A DNA stretch of 64,000 nucleotides from Ophiostoma sp. CBS 140.51 (Eukaryota; Ascomycota; Sordariomycetes; Ophiostomatales; Ophiostomataceae). A program made the translations under genes and the position numbers. Shown in pieces: positions 1 through 10,666 of this stretch; position 1 is the first letter of the stretch; the number at the start of each line of letters is the position of its first letter. The DNA lies in assembly GCA_029298735.1 (NCBI GenBank), contig JANSLP010000034.1, forward strand, positions 1 to 64,000, in the 5' to 3' direction. The notes under the pieces were generated by a model. The model saw only the letters and a program-made list of their open reading frames with translations. It was not told the origin of the DNA and did not search any database.

Positions 1-68
1 AAAAAAGACGGATAACTTTGTCGGGAGGGGTTTTTGTTTTTTGTTGTTGTTTTTTTTTTTTTTTTTTT

Positions 69-106
<38 letters not shown>

Positions 107-1272
107 ATATAATAATATATACGGTAAATACTATCGATTGAGAGTGTTTCTAATCCACAGTTAAAAGGACAACAAGACAAACATCTTTGCCTGAAAATAG
201 GCACAACTCCATTGGCGGACAACTAACAAGGAAAGGACGCGAGATGGACGCAAATCATCCAGGCACGGGGCAAAGATCGGAGCCAAAAAGACGATCAAAA
301 GGAGACGTCACTAAAGAAGAACTCTGAACAAAACACGCCAAGCGGAGAACAAGGCTCAGCGAAATGGCAATTCCGAAGACGGCTTCCTCTTTCATTTGCG
401 TGCTTAGGCGAAGATCTTAGTGGTACGTGGTATACGTGGTATATAAGTATAGCAATAGACGACGGCACACGGCGAGCCGCGTCGGGCGACTTTTACCTGC
501 AAACTCCCGTGATATTCTTCCAGAAAAGGCACAGAAAAGATTTCCAAGAAGGAAAAATCGAAAGAGGACTTGAAAAATATGGAACGTAGCAGCAGCCCAC
601 CAGGGCGTGATGACGCGCGTAGCCGGGAGGAGTCGTGTAAATGAAGGATTGGAAGGTGAGACAGTGAGAGGAGATGGAGAAGACATGCATTTGGAGAAGA
701 AGAGAGAAGAAGCATAAAGCCAATGGGGATTAAACATGTTAAAACCAGTCAAGCTTAACCTTGTTCCTGACTGGTTCCTGAATGTCCCTGGCTACCAAAT
801 AAGGGAACCAAGATCTACGCAATTCCATCGACAAAAAAGCAAGATCTCTGTGTACCATGGATGCTGGCTTTCCCTCTTTGTGCATCTTTCCCACTTACCC
901 TCGGCCCTTGTTGCCGTGGCTGATCATGTACTGTTAACTTTCTGCACAGTATTCTCACCTGCATCTGCGAATCTGTGCTGTGCCTGTTTCTGTAACGTAT
1001 CGACAGCATACATCTCGGATCAGGTTGCCGTGCATGGAACTCGTAAAGATTTGCTCTATTTTTCGTAAAGTAAGAAAGCTGCACCATCCCTGTTTTCTAT
1101 CCCAGATCCTGCCTTACATCCTTTACATCTCACCCACATATATATTGCTTGTCCCTGGCCATGTCATCGAGTAGCGCAAAATCCGGCAACTTTTCGCCGT
1201 GTATATCACCAGGAGTAAGGGGGAGAAAATGACGAAAGAAAGACAACATGATAATACCCAACCCAGAATCCT
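1..1272. other. gene-free left edge with poly-T tract
   Basis: No convincing gene was found here. Positions about 30-98 are an almost pure T run broken by a few G residues, followed by an AT-rich stretch to about 120. The short open frames between 400 and 1,174 lack family motifs, good start contexts or matching splice sites. The right part is probably the 3' flank of the hydrolase gene that ends at 1,273. Confidence 0.6.
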
Positions 1273-2198
1273 TTACGCCCCAATATCTTTTGCCAACTGC
1301 TTTATCAGCCCTGCAATCCGCTCCGACACCTCGGTCGTCCGGGGAATGTCGTGACCGCCACCGTGGTCGTACATGGAGCGCACCCGGCTCGTGTGTGCCA
1401 GTTGCAGTGCAGACGGGTACCGTGGATCCCGACTGCCAAAGACGTGCACGGTGGGTATTGTCAAGAACAAGTCTGGTGGAAAATCACCGCCATTGGTAAA
1501 GTCTATACCAAAGACGTCGTCGTCTGTCGGAAGCGGCGCACCGAGCTCGTGCACGAGGTTGGATGTGTCGTCCCACAGCCCGACGCCACGCTGGATCTGG
1601 TCCGGCTGGGAAGCTAGCTCCCGGAACAGGCGCGTCTTGGCATGCAGAGCCTCGACGGACCGCTTTTCAATAGCCAGTGCCTTGGGAGGGACGGTAAAGT
1701 CGAGGGCGGCCAAGGATGTAAATGACAGGCCGCCGCAGACAAAGATGGCCCCACGGAAGGGCAATGGTGGGTTGTTTGTAGACGAAGAGGAGGACGATCC
1801 AAGGTCGCGGGCACGGTGCATCAGGTAGCTCGAAATCAGGAGACAGCCTTGTGAGAAGCCCATCAAGGCATCATAAGGCCCATGGGCCGCAAGGTAGTCG
1901 TCGAGCCAGGCATGGGCGGAGCGGATAGCTTGAGCCGACTCGTTGGGCCACCACGAGTAGGCTCCGCTGCCGGCATCAAAGAGCTTGTCTACACCGGGTG
2001 CCGAAGTGGATGCAAAAGGACCGTCGACGAATTCAAAAACATATGATGAGTCTAGTTTGGCTCGAAGGGCGGCTGTTCATGTGTTAGACAATGTCCGGGA
2101 TCGACTTTTCATGGCCATCCTTGAAAGAAGTACACACCCGTCTGAGACCGAAAGATGTCGGCGCTCGTACCCTTGCCATGCAGGCAGAGGATTCTCAT
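1273..2198 (-). CDS. FSH1-family serine hydrolase (alpha/beta hydrolase)
   Basis: Two exons on the minus strand, 2198-2138 and 2072-1273, give 286 residues. Exon 1 encodes the family N-terminus MRILCLHGKGTSADIF, with the oxyanion-side HG motif. The intron starts GTGTGT and ends ACAG after a CTAAC branch site. The splice restores the conserved QTAALRAKL segment. The nucleophile elbow GFSQG places Ser94 as the catalytic serine; Asp236 (in GSRDPRY) and His261 (in GGGHDIPR) complete the triad. The length and order fit yeast Fsh1-type hydrolases (DUF341), which are cytosolic esterases with largely undefined substrates. Similar hydrolases also occur in fungal secondary-metabolite clusters, but no core enzyme lies here. 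It is divergent from the Zn2Cys6 regulator, with about 600 bp between them. The family call is firm; the substrate is unknown. Confidence 0.88.
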
Positions 2199-2804
2199 CG
2201 TATCGGTATCGTGGGGTTGTTGTAGGGTGGTATTGTGGCGGGCCGAAGCAGCAGTCCGGGGAGGCTAGCACGTTGGAGTACGCTTAAATTGGTCACTTCG
2301 GTAGTCAAGACAATGGTGTTTTGTAAGTGGTGTTGGAAATGTTTGTTGATTTAGATGTCACCAGATTGAAGCCGTTGAATTTTCCAATGATGTATTTTCA
2401 ACCCCTTTTTGTCCCTCCTTCGCTCCTTCCTCAGTACTTTCTTTCCCAGGCCGCTCAAATACGAGATAACGAGATTTCCAGTGATTTTCGGGAGTCCGGC
2501 ATGGAGAGAGTCCGAGTTTCCCAGTCCAGAAGGAACCAGTCCGCTGAAAGGTACTCGACGGAAGGTTGGACTGCGGGTTGATCACGCTAGTCTCAATCGG
2601 GAGAATTGACTCTGTATCACACGCGTGGTTGTCTTACAGTCAGAAAAAAGAAAAGGAAAGTGCCGAATGTTCCGACGATCGCGCCTTCCTTCCTCCCTTT
2701 CATTTCGCTGCATAAACCGACCGGAAAGTCCACGTCGAAAAGGGGCCAGCTCAATTCAACCAAGGATCAAGTCAACAACTACACACTCATATACGGACGA
2801 CACA
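2199..2804. promoter_or_regulatory. shared divergent intergenic region (hydrolase / Zn2Cys6 regulator)
   Basis: These 606 bp separate the start codons of two divergent genes and must hold both promoters. An ACGCGT hexamer lies near 2,620. I recognised no other specific operator. Confidence 0.45.
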
Positions 2805-5297
2805 ATGTCTGCCCGCGCAAAATGGAAGTCGCTGCACACGTCGCTGCCTGCTGACGCACCAGCACCACACTCACCTCAAGCACCGACCACAACAGCCGCC
2901 GCCGCAGGAACACCGACCGCTGTGCCGTACTCTTGCGTGGCCTGCAAACAACGAAAAGTCAAATGCAGCCGTCAGTTTCCCTGCGCGGAATGTGTGCGCA
3001 TGGATGTCGAGTGCGTCCCATCTTCGCGGAAGCCTTACTCGTCGCGTAAGCGGAGAAGAGGGCAGAGCGACGACAACGACGAAGACGAAAGCCCCGAGCG
3101 TCCTCAGCCGCAAGTTACTCGGGCACCGTCCGCCGTGAATTCTCCGCTCCCTAGACGCGCGAAGCAATGGCCCGGGAAGGAGAAGCAAAGTACCGGGCAG
3201 GCCACTGAGAGGTCCATGCCGCCAGTCTTTGGACAGTAAGTTTCGACCGGCACGTGTATTCTCCCCTTCACAGCCAACAATGCTAACAGTTGCGAAGACA
3301 TTTGTGGACAGGCCTACAGGAAGATGTAAGTTGGGAGACAGACTACCTATATCGAATGATGCCATCATTTGTTGCCAACAACCATGCTGATTGATATGTA
3401 GTTCCACGAGCCCCGAGCCACCGAGACGCCGGCATCTGAGGACCAGCCCGCTCCTGCACCGATTGCTGGTTCTGGAAATACACCACTCCCCGACCCGTCT
3501 ACTGGTTTTATATCCGGACTCGGTTCCAATGGTTCATCCATTGTCAGCCTCAAGGATGCACACCCGCAGCCAGTGCACGCATTTATTCTCTGGCAGACGT
3601 ATCTGCAGAGTGTCAACCCCCTGTCCAAGATCATCTACGCGCCCCAGGTGCAGGATCTCGTGATCCAGGCTGTAGGAGGATACGACAGCCTCTCGACTGC
3701 CAATGTTGCACTGCTGTTTGCCATATATGCAGCCGCCGTTTCGGCGATGTCCGAGGCCGACTGTCAGGCCAAAATTGGTGAGGGAAAACAACATTTGCTC
3801 CAAAAATACCTGACTTGTGCTCAGCAAGCCTTGGGTGCTGCTGAGTTCATGCGGTCAACGAACCTAAATATCCTACAGGCCTTCACCATATTCTTGCTTG
3901 CTGCTCGGCAGAGTTACGATGCAGATGCCATGTGGATCTTGACTGGCATGGCCGTCCGGATGGGACAGCGGCTTTTGGCCACGGTGCCGGCACAGACTGC
4001 CAACGCTACAACCAATATCAACGGAAACAGCAAGACTGTTGCCCCCCACGGAAAAAATAAAGGAAAGAACGCGGCGACACCTAGTTTCTTTGATACGCAA
4101 ATGCGCCTGCGCGTGTGGTGGCAGATCTTGTTGCTCGACGGGCGTGTGGCCCAGCTGTCGGGCCAAGCGCGCGTTCTCCCCAACGAACTACCCGACCTCT
4201 CCTTACCGGCAAACCTCAACGACAGCGACATCAACCCCAACATGACGGGTGCACCTCCACCCATAACTGATCGGCCGACCGAGATGATCTTTTGTCTTTT
4301 GCGATACGAAATGGGCAAACTCTTGTTCTCCAAGGGTAGCGTGCTTCATGACCCCAAGTCGACCATTGCCGAGCGCGATGCCATTATCGACGATCTCACG
4401 ACCTACTTCAAGGAGAAGTTTCTCGGACTCCTCGACCCGGCCATTCCACTGCATCAGATTGCTGAGGCCGGTGCCCATGCTGCCGTCGACAAGATGCGCC
4501 TAATGGCCCACCACCCGGGGCAGTACCCAGACAAGGGCAAGTCGATGCCCCAGGCAGAACACGACATGTTGTTCAAAACCAGTGTCAACATGGTCGATAC
4601 ACTTGTGCAAGGGTTTACGGCGACGCACCTCGAGCACTTTAAATGGCACATTGACGTGTACTTTCAGCTTGACGCTGTCGTCTTCATGTTGATCGAGTCG
4701 CAGAGTCAGCCACCCGAGGGCGAGCTTGTTGACAAGGCATGGAGACTCGTTGCGGAAGTGCTACACTATAAGCGGCATCTTGTCCAGGACCAGGATGAGC
4801 TGGGTCGGGCAGTGCGACAGCTAGTCTTGCGGGCCTGGGAGTCTCGCGAGCGTCGGGCGCGGAAGGAGAAGCCGGGTGCAGCACTGCCTACGCCACCTGC
4901 TACGGTTGCAGAGTTGCTGGCAGAGATGCGCCAACGGAGACGGGGCCAGAGGCAGCAACACCAGCAACAGAGGGTGATTGGCGGCGCCACTAATAATGAT
5001 GGATCTGAGGATGATGGAGAGGCAGACGGCGAGGCTGAAGCTGACGGTGAAGGAACTGCGGTGCTGGAGACGAGCCGCAGCAGTACTGCTGTCGACTCTA
5101 CTGCTGTCGTTCCATCAATGGACGATGCGTTGTCTGTTTTGGCACCACCTTTGGACTTTCAGTATCCTGCCACTGGCTCTTCGAGTCTCGACGCATCGCC
5201 TTTCTCGTCATACAACGATATGGACGTGCTTGGCTGGGAGACGACTGACTGGGACTCGTGGAGCTACTGGAACCAACTTCTACAGGGTCAGACGTGA
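2805..5297 (+). CDS. Zn2Cys6 transcription factor with fungal middle homology region
   Basis: Three exons, 2805-3235, 3298-3325 (28 nt) and 3402-5297, give 784 residues. The N-terminus carries a canonical binuclear zinc cluster, with Cys44, 47, 54, 60, 63 and 70 spaced C-x2-C-x6-C-x5-C-x2-C-x6-C. A basic linker (SSRKRRRG) follows. The rest is the helical middle homology region typical of fungal regulators, then a Gln/Asp/Glu-rich acidic tail that could activate transcription. Intron 1 starts at a GTAAGT donor; intron 2 also starts GTAAGT and ends TGTAG. Both removals keep the frame into the HAFILWQTYLQ segment. I chose the ATG at 2805 because upstream in-frame codons have no ATG with supporting sequence. 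It sits between the hydrolase and an MFS exporter and could regulate either. The target genes are unknown. Confidence 0.87.
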
Positions 5298-5766
5298 GGA
5301 GACATTTACGGTGGAATGATAGTACGAGGTCAATATACGAAAATCTCAAGGAAATAACATACAATTACCGAGTGTCAAGGGAAGAAGAACAAAGGGAGTA
5401 TCTCCCCGGAACATTCAAACTCAATCTTCCGTGACGATCAGTCGGCCTGATTTTTGGTGTGCTTACTTGTGTGATTTTTGGAAACACGCGCTCAAAATTT
5501 AGCAGCCTAGTCTATAAGTCGGTGATTTCGGATATTTCGCACCACGCAAGCAAAATTCGTATGAGCCAACTCGGTCATTTCGGTGCTTTTGATTTCCTAC
5601 TTATGATCGCGACCGCGCTCGACTGTTTTGATGTTATTTCTTTTCTTCTCTATCATCCAGAATTCAAATACCATCTTTTTCTCTCATTTATTAATCTCTT
5701 TTGTCAAAAAATCCAACTTTACAACCAACAGTCTCTCTCTCTACTACCATCGCTATCGACCAACAC
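5298..5766. other. intergenic, MFS gene promoter
   Basis: These 469 bp separate two tandem genes. The last 150 bp are pyrimidine-rich, as is common just upstream of fungal start codons. No gene is seen. Confidence 0.5.
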
Positions 5767-7576
5767 ATGGCGGAATACATCAAGATGGAGTCCAGGCCAA
5801 CAACAGCTGCGGTCGACGACCTGAAGAAATCTTCGGAAGACCAACACAACAATGGCAACGACAATGTTGCAAAGACAGGTGGTGATGTCGAGGCTGCTGC
5901 CGAAAAGGCAGACGAGCAGACATTCCCACCCATGCGGACGGTCATTGTTGTGATGATGGCTCTCTACCTCGCCATGTTCCTCGTCTCTTTGGTAGGTCGT
6001 ACACACACTCCCATGTTTATATTAAAATATCTTAACTAACATATCTTAGGACCGCATCATCATCTCCACGGCCATCCCACAGATCACCGACGAATTCCAC
6101 TCCATCGATGACATTGGCTGGTACGGCAGCGCTTACGTTTTGGCCAGCTGTGCCACCCAACTTCTGTTTGGCCGCTTTTATGCCTTTTACAAGAACAAGA
6201 TTGTCTTTCTGGCGGCCATTGTCCTCTTCGAAGTCGGCTCGGCCTTGTGTGGCGCGGCTCCCAACTCGACTGCTTTTATTCTTGGCCGTGCCCTGGCAGG
6301 TGCCGGTTCTGCTGGTGTCATGGCCGGCGCTATTGTCATCACCATCCCGTTGGTCCCCCTTAACAAACGGCCCATGTACCAGAGCATGCTCGGCGCCATC
6401 TTTGGTGTCTCTTCGGCCATTGGTCCACTGATTGGCGGCGCCTTCACGACGAACAAGCACTTGACCTGGCGCTGGTGCTTTTACATCAACCTGCCCATTG
6501 GCGGTGTTTCGATTGTGCTCATCATGTTGTTCTTGCACCTGCCACAGCCACCACGGGAGCATGCTCTGCCGGCCCTCGAAAAGGCCAAGCGCATGGACCC
6601 CATTGGCACGTTGCTGTTCACACCGGCCGTTGTGTGTTTCTTGTTGGCCCTTCAATGGGGCGGAAATACGTACGCGTGGAACAGCGGACGGGTGATTGCT
6701 CTGTTTGTCGTTGCCGGCGTGCTGTTTATTTCTTGGATCGCTAGCCAGGCCTGGCTCGGCAGCGACTATGCCACGGTCCCCGGCCGTATCATCAAGCAGC
6801 GCTCCATCATGGCCGGTGTCACCTTTTCGATGTGCGTCGGCGGTGTCCTGCTGTCCTTCAGCTACTATCTGGCCGTCTGGTTCCAGGCCATCCAGGGTGT
6901 CGATGCTCTGCAGTCCGGCATTCGTTCGCTGCCGTTTGTGCTTGCCCTCGTGGTGGCCTCCATCATCGGTGGCGGCATGACGACCCGGTTCGGCTACTAC
7001 ACGCCCTTTGCCATTCTGTGCTCGTGTTTGCTCTCTATTGGCATGGGCCTGACGACAACTTTGCGGGTTGACAGCGGCCACAGCAAGTGGATCGGGTACC
7101 AGGTGGTGGGCGGTCTGGGGATGGGATTCGGTATGCAAATGTCGAGTCTGGCGGCCCAGACAGTGCTGCCCGGGCCGGACGTGCCTGTGGGCGCGTCGCT
7201 CATGTTTTTCGGCCAGGGCCTGGGCGGTGCCGTGTTCTTGTGTGTGACGCAGAGCATCTTTTTGCAGCAGCTGTTTAAAGACTTGTCTTCGGTCATGCCG
7301 GCCGAGGCGGCACGGCAATTGGTCAACACGGGCGCGACGGCGATCCGGTCGGCCGTCTCATCAGACCTGCTGCCAGCGACGCTGGTGGAGTACAACAAGG
7401 CACTCACAACAGCATTTTATGTGCCGCTGGCCATAGCCAGTTTCAGCATTATCCCGGCGCTGTGCTTTGAGTGGAAGAGCGTCAAGAAGGCGCGGGAGGC
7501 CGCGGCGGCAGAACAGAAGCCGGTTACCGATAATGCTGTCAAGGAGGGCGGCGATGAGAGCAGCAACGCGGTGTAA
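5767..7576 (+). CDS. MFS drug:H+ antiporter, DHA2-like (14 TM segments)
   Basis: Two exons, 5767-5991 and 6050-7576, give 583 residues. An acidic cytoplasmic N-terminus of about 55 residues is followed by TM1. The splice rebuilds the LDRIIISTAIPQI signature that ends TM1 in the Azr1/multidrug branch of the major facilitator superfamily. Further family marks are GWYGSAYVLASCATQLLFGRFY in the TM2/3 region, LGRALAGAGSAGVMAGAIVI, and RWCFYINLPIGG after TM5. The length and spacing fit the 14-TM DHA2 class, which exports drugs, siderophore precursors or secondary metabolites across the plasma membrane by proton antiport. The substrate cannot be read from sequence. It is in tandem with the upstream zinc-cluster gene, an arrangement often seen for an exporter and its regulator. 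Confidence 0.9.
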
Positions 7577-8253
7577 GATGGGAATGGTGGCCTTGGTTGA
7601 GAACGTGTATTGTATTTAACAGCAGCATAATAATTTAGATGAGACTAGAAATCATACCACTCTTACGAAAATCGACTCTTCCCACCTACTTTCTTTGTAT
7701 ATCTAGATAGGCCGTGAGAATAATAGACTTGATAAGCCTCATGATCACCGCCACAAAGCGTCTTTTCTTTTGCTTTACATATTTATTCAAGTCCATATGA
7801 CGTAGCCAGTCTTTCCAGGCAAAAAAAGTCACAAAGAACGAGAGAATTGTTTCATACACGAGCAATGTAAAAGAAAATTTAAAGAGGGCGTGAGGGGCTG
7901 TCAGGTTGTGATATGCGGACGAGTGGAGAAGCTTGCCCGCACATCCGCTTTGGCGCGCTATTAAGCGACCTTTTGCGTGTTATCTGATACTCATGACCCT
8001 TTGACAGACTGCAGTTTTTTCTCACTGCCCTTTCCTTTCACGACGAGCCCTATTCTTCAACGGAGTCACGACTCTTCTATCTGTTTTTCAGCCTCACGGA
8101 AAATGCCAGAAAGAGGGTGAGGTGAAGCTCCTAAAACGAACCATTCCCAAGGCTGCGATAACAGTGTCCCCGGGTGGCTTGCTTTAGTGCTGTAAAATAA
8201 CCGCTACGGAGTGTACTTCTGGCGCCTTGCAGCCACCCGAACGAGTTCGATTC

Positions 8254-8267
8254 TCGGAGGCTTCCGG
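8254..8267. promoter_or_regulatory. candidate UaY site, near-consensus
   Basis: TCGG, six bases, then CCGG: seven of eight positions match the TCGG-N6-CCGA site of the purine-pathway activator UaY. It lies about 660 bp upstream of the xanA ATG. The assignment rests on the match and on the identity of the downstream gene. Confidence 0.45.
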
Positions 8268-8705
8268 CCTAAAATCACGGAAACTACAGCGCAGTGGGGA
8301 ATTCCGTCCATTCGAGCCCACTGTAAGATACCGCCCCGGTGGGGGAGGAGAGGTAAACGAAGAAGAGAGGGGTGGATGGAGGCGAACTGGAGAACTGTGG
8401 ACATTCTGTCACTGCAACACCCCGCAGAGACCAGTTGTTTGTTGTAAATGTCGCTTGTCACAGCTGTCTGGTTCTGCTTATCCCAGTGTCAGGTCTGGCC
8501 AGCGCATCAGCAGTGCGTCATGGACAGCTGTAAGAGAGTCAAGCTAGGGGTCAGCCTTTAAATTCCATTGGCAGGATAAGCTGAGCCAGCTCTTCCGCTC
8601 TTACAGTACTTTTAGTGGGTTACGCGTGGCGGTGGCCTGGCCGTTCTTTCCGTTTTGTCTTTGTTGAGGTTGATCGTTGCTGCCCGTTCTGGAGCACTCC
8701 TAAAC

Positions 8706-8723
8706 TCGGCCGCCTCCGATAAG
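8706..8723. promoter_or_regulatory. candidate UaY site overlapping a GATA element
   Basis: Positions 8706-8719 read TCGG-CCGCCT-CCGA, a perfect match to the UaY consensus TCGG-N6-CCGA. The last bases run directly into GATAAG (8718-8723), an AreA-type nitrogen-regulator site. It lies about 205 bp upstream of the xanA ATG. Another GATAAG lies near 8,575 and a CGATAA near 8,156. In Aspergillus nidulans xanA needs both UaY and AreA, so the pair fits the gene. Function here is inferred. Confidence 0.65.
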
Positions 8724-8924
8724 CAAAGGAAGGAGAGAGCTACCGACGGAGTGAAGAGAGGGAAGGTATAAGTAGCTTCCTTGTTGCACCTTCTCCAGAC
8801 ATTTTCCATTCCTCTTCGACATTCAACCTCAACATCAAACTCAAGACCTCACTTGTACACAAGGACATTCACATATACTCTCAACATAAGACTCTCTCAC
8901 ACACATTCACACACACACATCACA

Positions 8925-10265
8925 ATGTCTGCCATCACAGTCACACCTCTCAAGCCCGCCGAGGGCTCTAAAGTGAAGTTTGGTGCTGTCGTCTCCAACG
9001 TCGATATCGAGAACCTCACGGGTGAGTAAAAAGATAAACAGATAGCATATGAGCTCCTTCATATGCCTCCGTTCTGTCCATAAATATCCATGCGTCTTGT
9101 CTGCTGGGCAACCATCGTCGGACAACACCTTGGGAGAATACCCGTAAAATCGGTAACCTCCCGGTAAGATATATTCTTTGTTTGTCATGTCTTTCAAAAG
9201 GACTCTTGACTAACATCTCTGCTTCTCCTTATAGACGCCGACTTTGACGTCATCCAGGAAGCCCTGTTCAAAAACCAGATCCTCGTCTTCCCCAACCAGA
9301 GCCACGTCACGCCCAAGAAGCAGTTTGAGCTCACCCAGCGCTTCGACCCGGCCGGCGACTCGTACGGCCACGGCAAGACGCTCGACGCCAAGAAGTCGGT
9401 GCTGCACCCGGACCTCAAGACCATCCCCCACCAGCCCCAGGTCCAGGTCATTGGCAACGGCCAGGTCCCCGAGTACGAGGGCCTCAAGAACATTCAGCTG
9501 CGCCACCCGCACCACCGCACGTTCCATGCCTCTGTCATTTCTGATGAGGAGGACCTGGACTACACCCGCTTCTACCGGTGGCACATTGACGCCGCCCTTT
9601 ACGGCCTGGCCCCGCCCATTGCCACCACCCTGCTGGCCGTCAAGGTCCCCGGTGGCCGCCGCCAGACCTGCCGCTACGACGACGGCACCGGTGACGTTCT
9701 CGATGTGCCTCTGGGCACTACGGCCTTTGCTTCGGGCGAGACCATGTTTGAGCTCCTGAGCCCCGAGGACCAGGAGTTTGCCCGCACCACCCGCGTCGAA
9801 TACGCCGCCCACCCCTACATCTGGATGAGCGGCGCCAAGTCGCGCTCCGACGGCCTGGGCATGGTCTCCGAGGGCAAAGAGCTCACCGAGGCCGAGCTGC
9901 CGCCCATTGAGCAGGAGAAGATTCAGATCCTGCCCATGTGCTGGCGCAACCCCGTCACCGGCAAGCTCGCCCTCCAGGTCCACCCCAGCGCCGTCCGCCG
10001 CCTGCACCTGGCCGATGGCACCGTTATTGACGATCTGGCCGAGGTCCGCGAGAAGATCCACAGCCTTCAGCGGCCCGGTATCGCTCCCGAGCTCATCTAC
10101 CCGCACGACTGGCAGGAGGGCGACTTTGTGCTGTTCCACAACCGCGGCCTGATCCACTCCGTCGTCGGTGCTTTCGCGCCCGACGAGGTCCGTCTCTTCC
10201 GCCAGTGCAACATTGCCGCCAGCTACCTGCCCGAAGGCCCGGCGCCTGTTGCCGCGGCCGCTTAA
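8925..10265 (+). CDS. xanA: alpha-ketoglutarate-dependent xanthine dioxygenase
   Basis: Two exons, 8925-9021 and 9235-10265, give 375 residues. The protein belongs to the TauD/TfdA Fe(II)/alpha-ketoglutarate dioxygenases and matches the fungal xanthine dioxygenase XanA throughout, for example LHPDLKTIPHQPQVQVIGNG and FYRWHIDAALYGLAPP. The enzyme hydroxylates xanthine to uric acid with oxygen and 2-oxoglutarate, giving a molybdenum-free route in purine catabolism. The Fe ligands are His149, Asp151 (HID) and His340 (in HNRGLIHSVVG). Arg352 in PDEVRLFRQCN is the expected 2-oxoglutarate ligand. These are the same residue numbers as in the Aspergillus enzyme. The 213-nt intron starts GTGAGT and ends ATAG, and splicing rebuilds NLTDADFDVIQEA. 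The promoter carries matching UaY/GATA sites. No other purine-pathway gene is in the window. Confidence 0.94.
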
Positions 10266-10666
10266 GCGATCAAGAGTTGATGATAATGATGATTGTTGTG
10301 TGAATACCTTTTGTCTTTCGTCCCTGCCCTTGATCGTTTAGTTTAGCGTCGGCGTGCCTTTTTTGCCTTGCTGCTAGGATTCCAAATTTGTTTACCTGCT
10401 CTTTTTTCAAGTACCTTCGTTAGATGGGCATATTGTCCCAAATAGAAATTGTCAATACTATTAGCAAACCTTTTGAGAAACTTGCGTTGTGACATGCATT
10501 ATAATATCCCGTGCTTTGCCTATATCTCCCAGGCTTACAACTACACACATGTGAGGTACGATCTCCCGACCTGAAGATGCAAAGTGTGTTTAATTTCATC
10601 GCTGTCGTAAATGCCTTTTCTTCTATCCAAAATTCAGGCACGAGGCCTATATGCGAGTTGCACCCG
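10266..10666. other. convergent intergenic region, xanA / RAD18
   Basis: These 401 bp separate two converging stop codons and contain AT-rich 3'-UTR-like sequence. No gene is seen. Confidence 0.5.

Larger units (their letters stand above)
7577..8924. other. 1.35-kb intergenic region holding the xanA promoter
   Basis: No gene is supported. The right 700 bp hold the candidate UaY and GATA sites listed separately, and a TATA-like GGTATAAGTAG near 8,764. A CA-rich leader immediately precedes the xanA ATG. A tRNA B-box-like GAGTTCGATTC near 8,243 was examined and not accepted as a tRNA. Confidence 0.5.

Noticed and set aside
6032..7318. 428-codon open frame on the minus strand
   Set aside because: It lies antisense to the MFS gene and encodes a His/Gln/Arg-rich sequence with no family features; it is a codon-bias shadow.
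8165..8275. Possible tRNA gene (B-box-like GAGTTCGATTC and a TGGC A-box-like word)
   Set aside because: The 7-bp acceptor stem cannot be formed and no anticodon arm fits; the same bases are better explained as part of the xanA upstream region.
9210..10157. 315-codon minus-strand frame opposite xanA
   Set aside because: It is the complement of strongly biased xanA codons and has no motifs; xanA explains the region fully.
1273..10265. Secondary-metabolite gene cluster
   Set aside because: No PKS, NRPS, terpene synthase, DMATS or P450 is present, and xanA belongs to purine catabolism.
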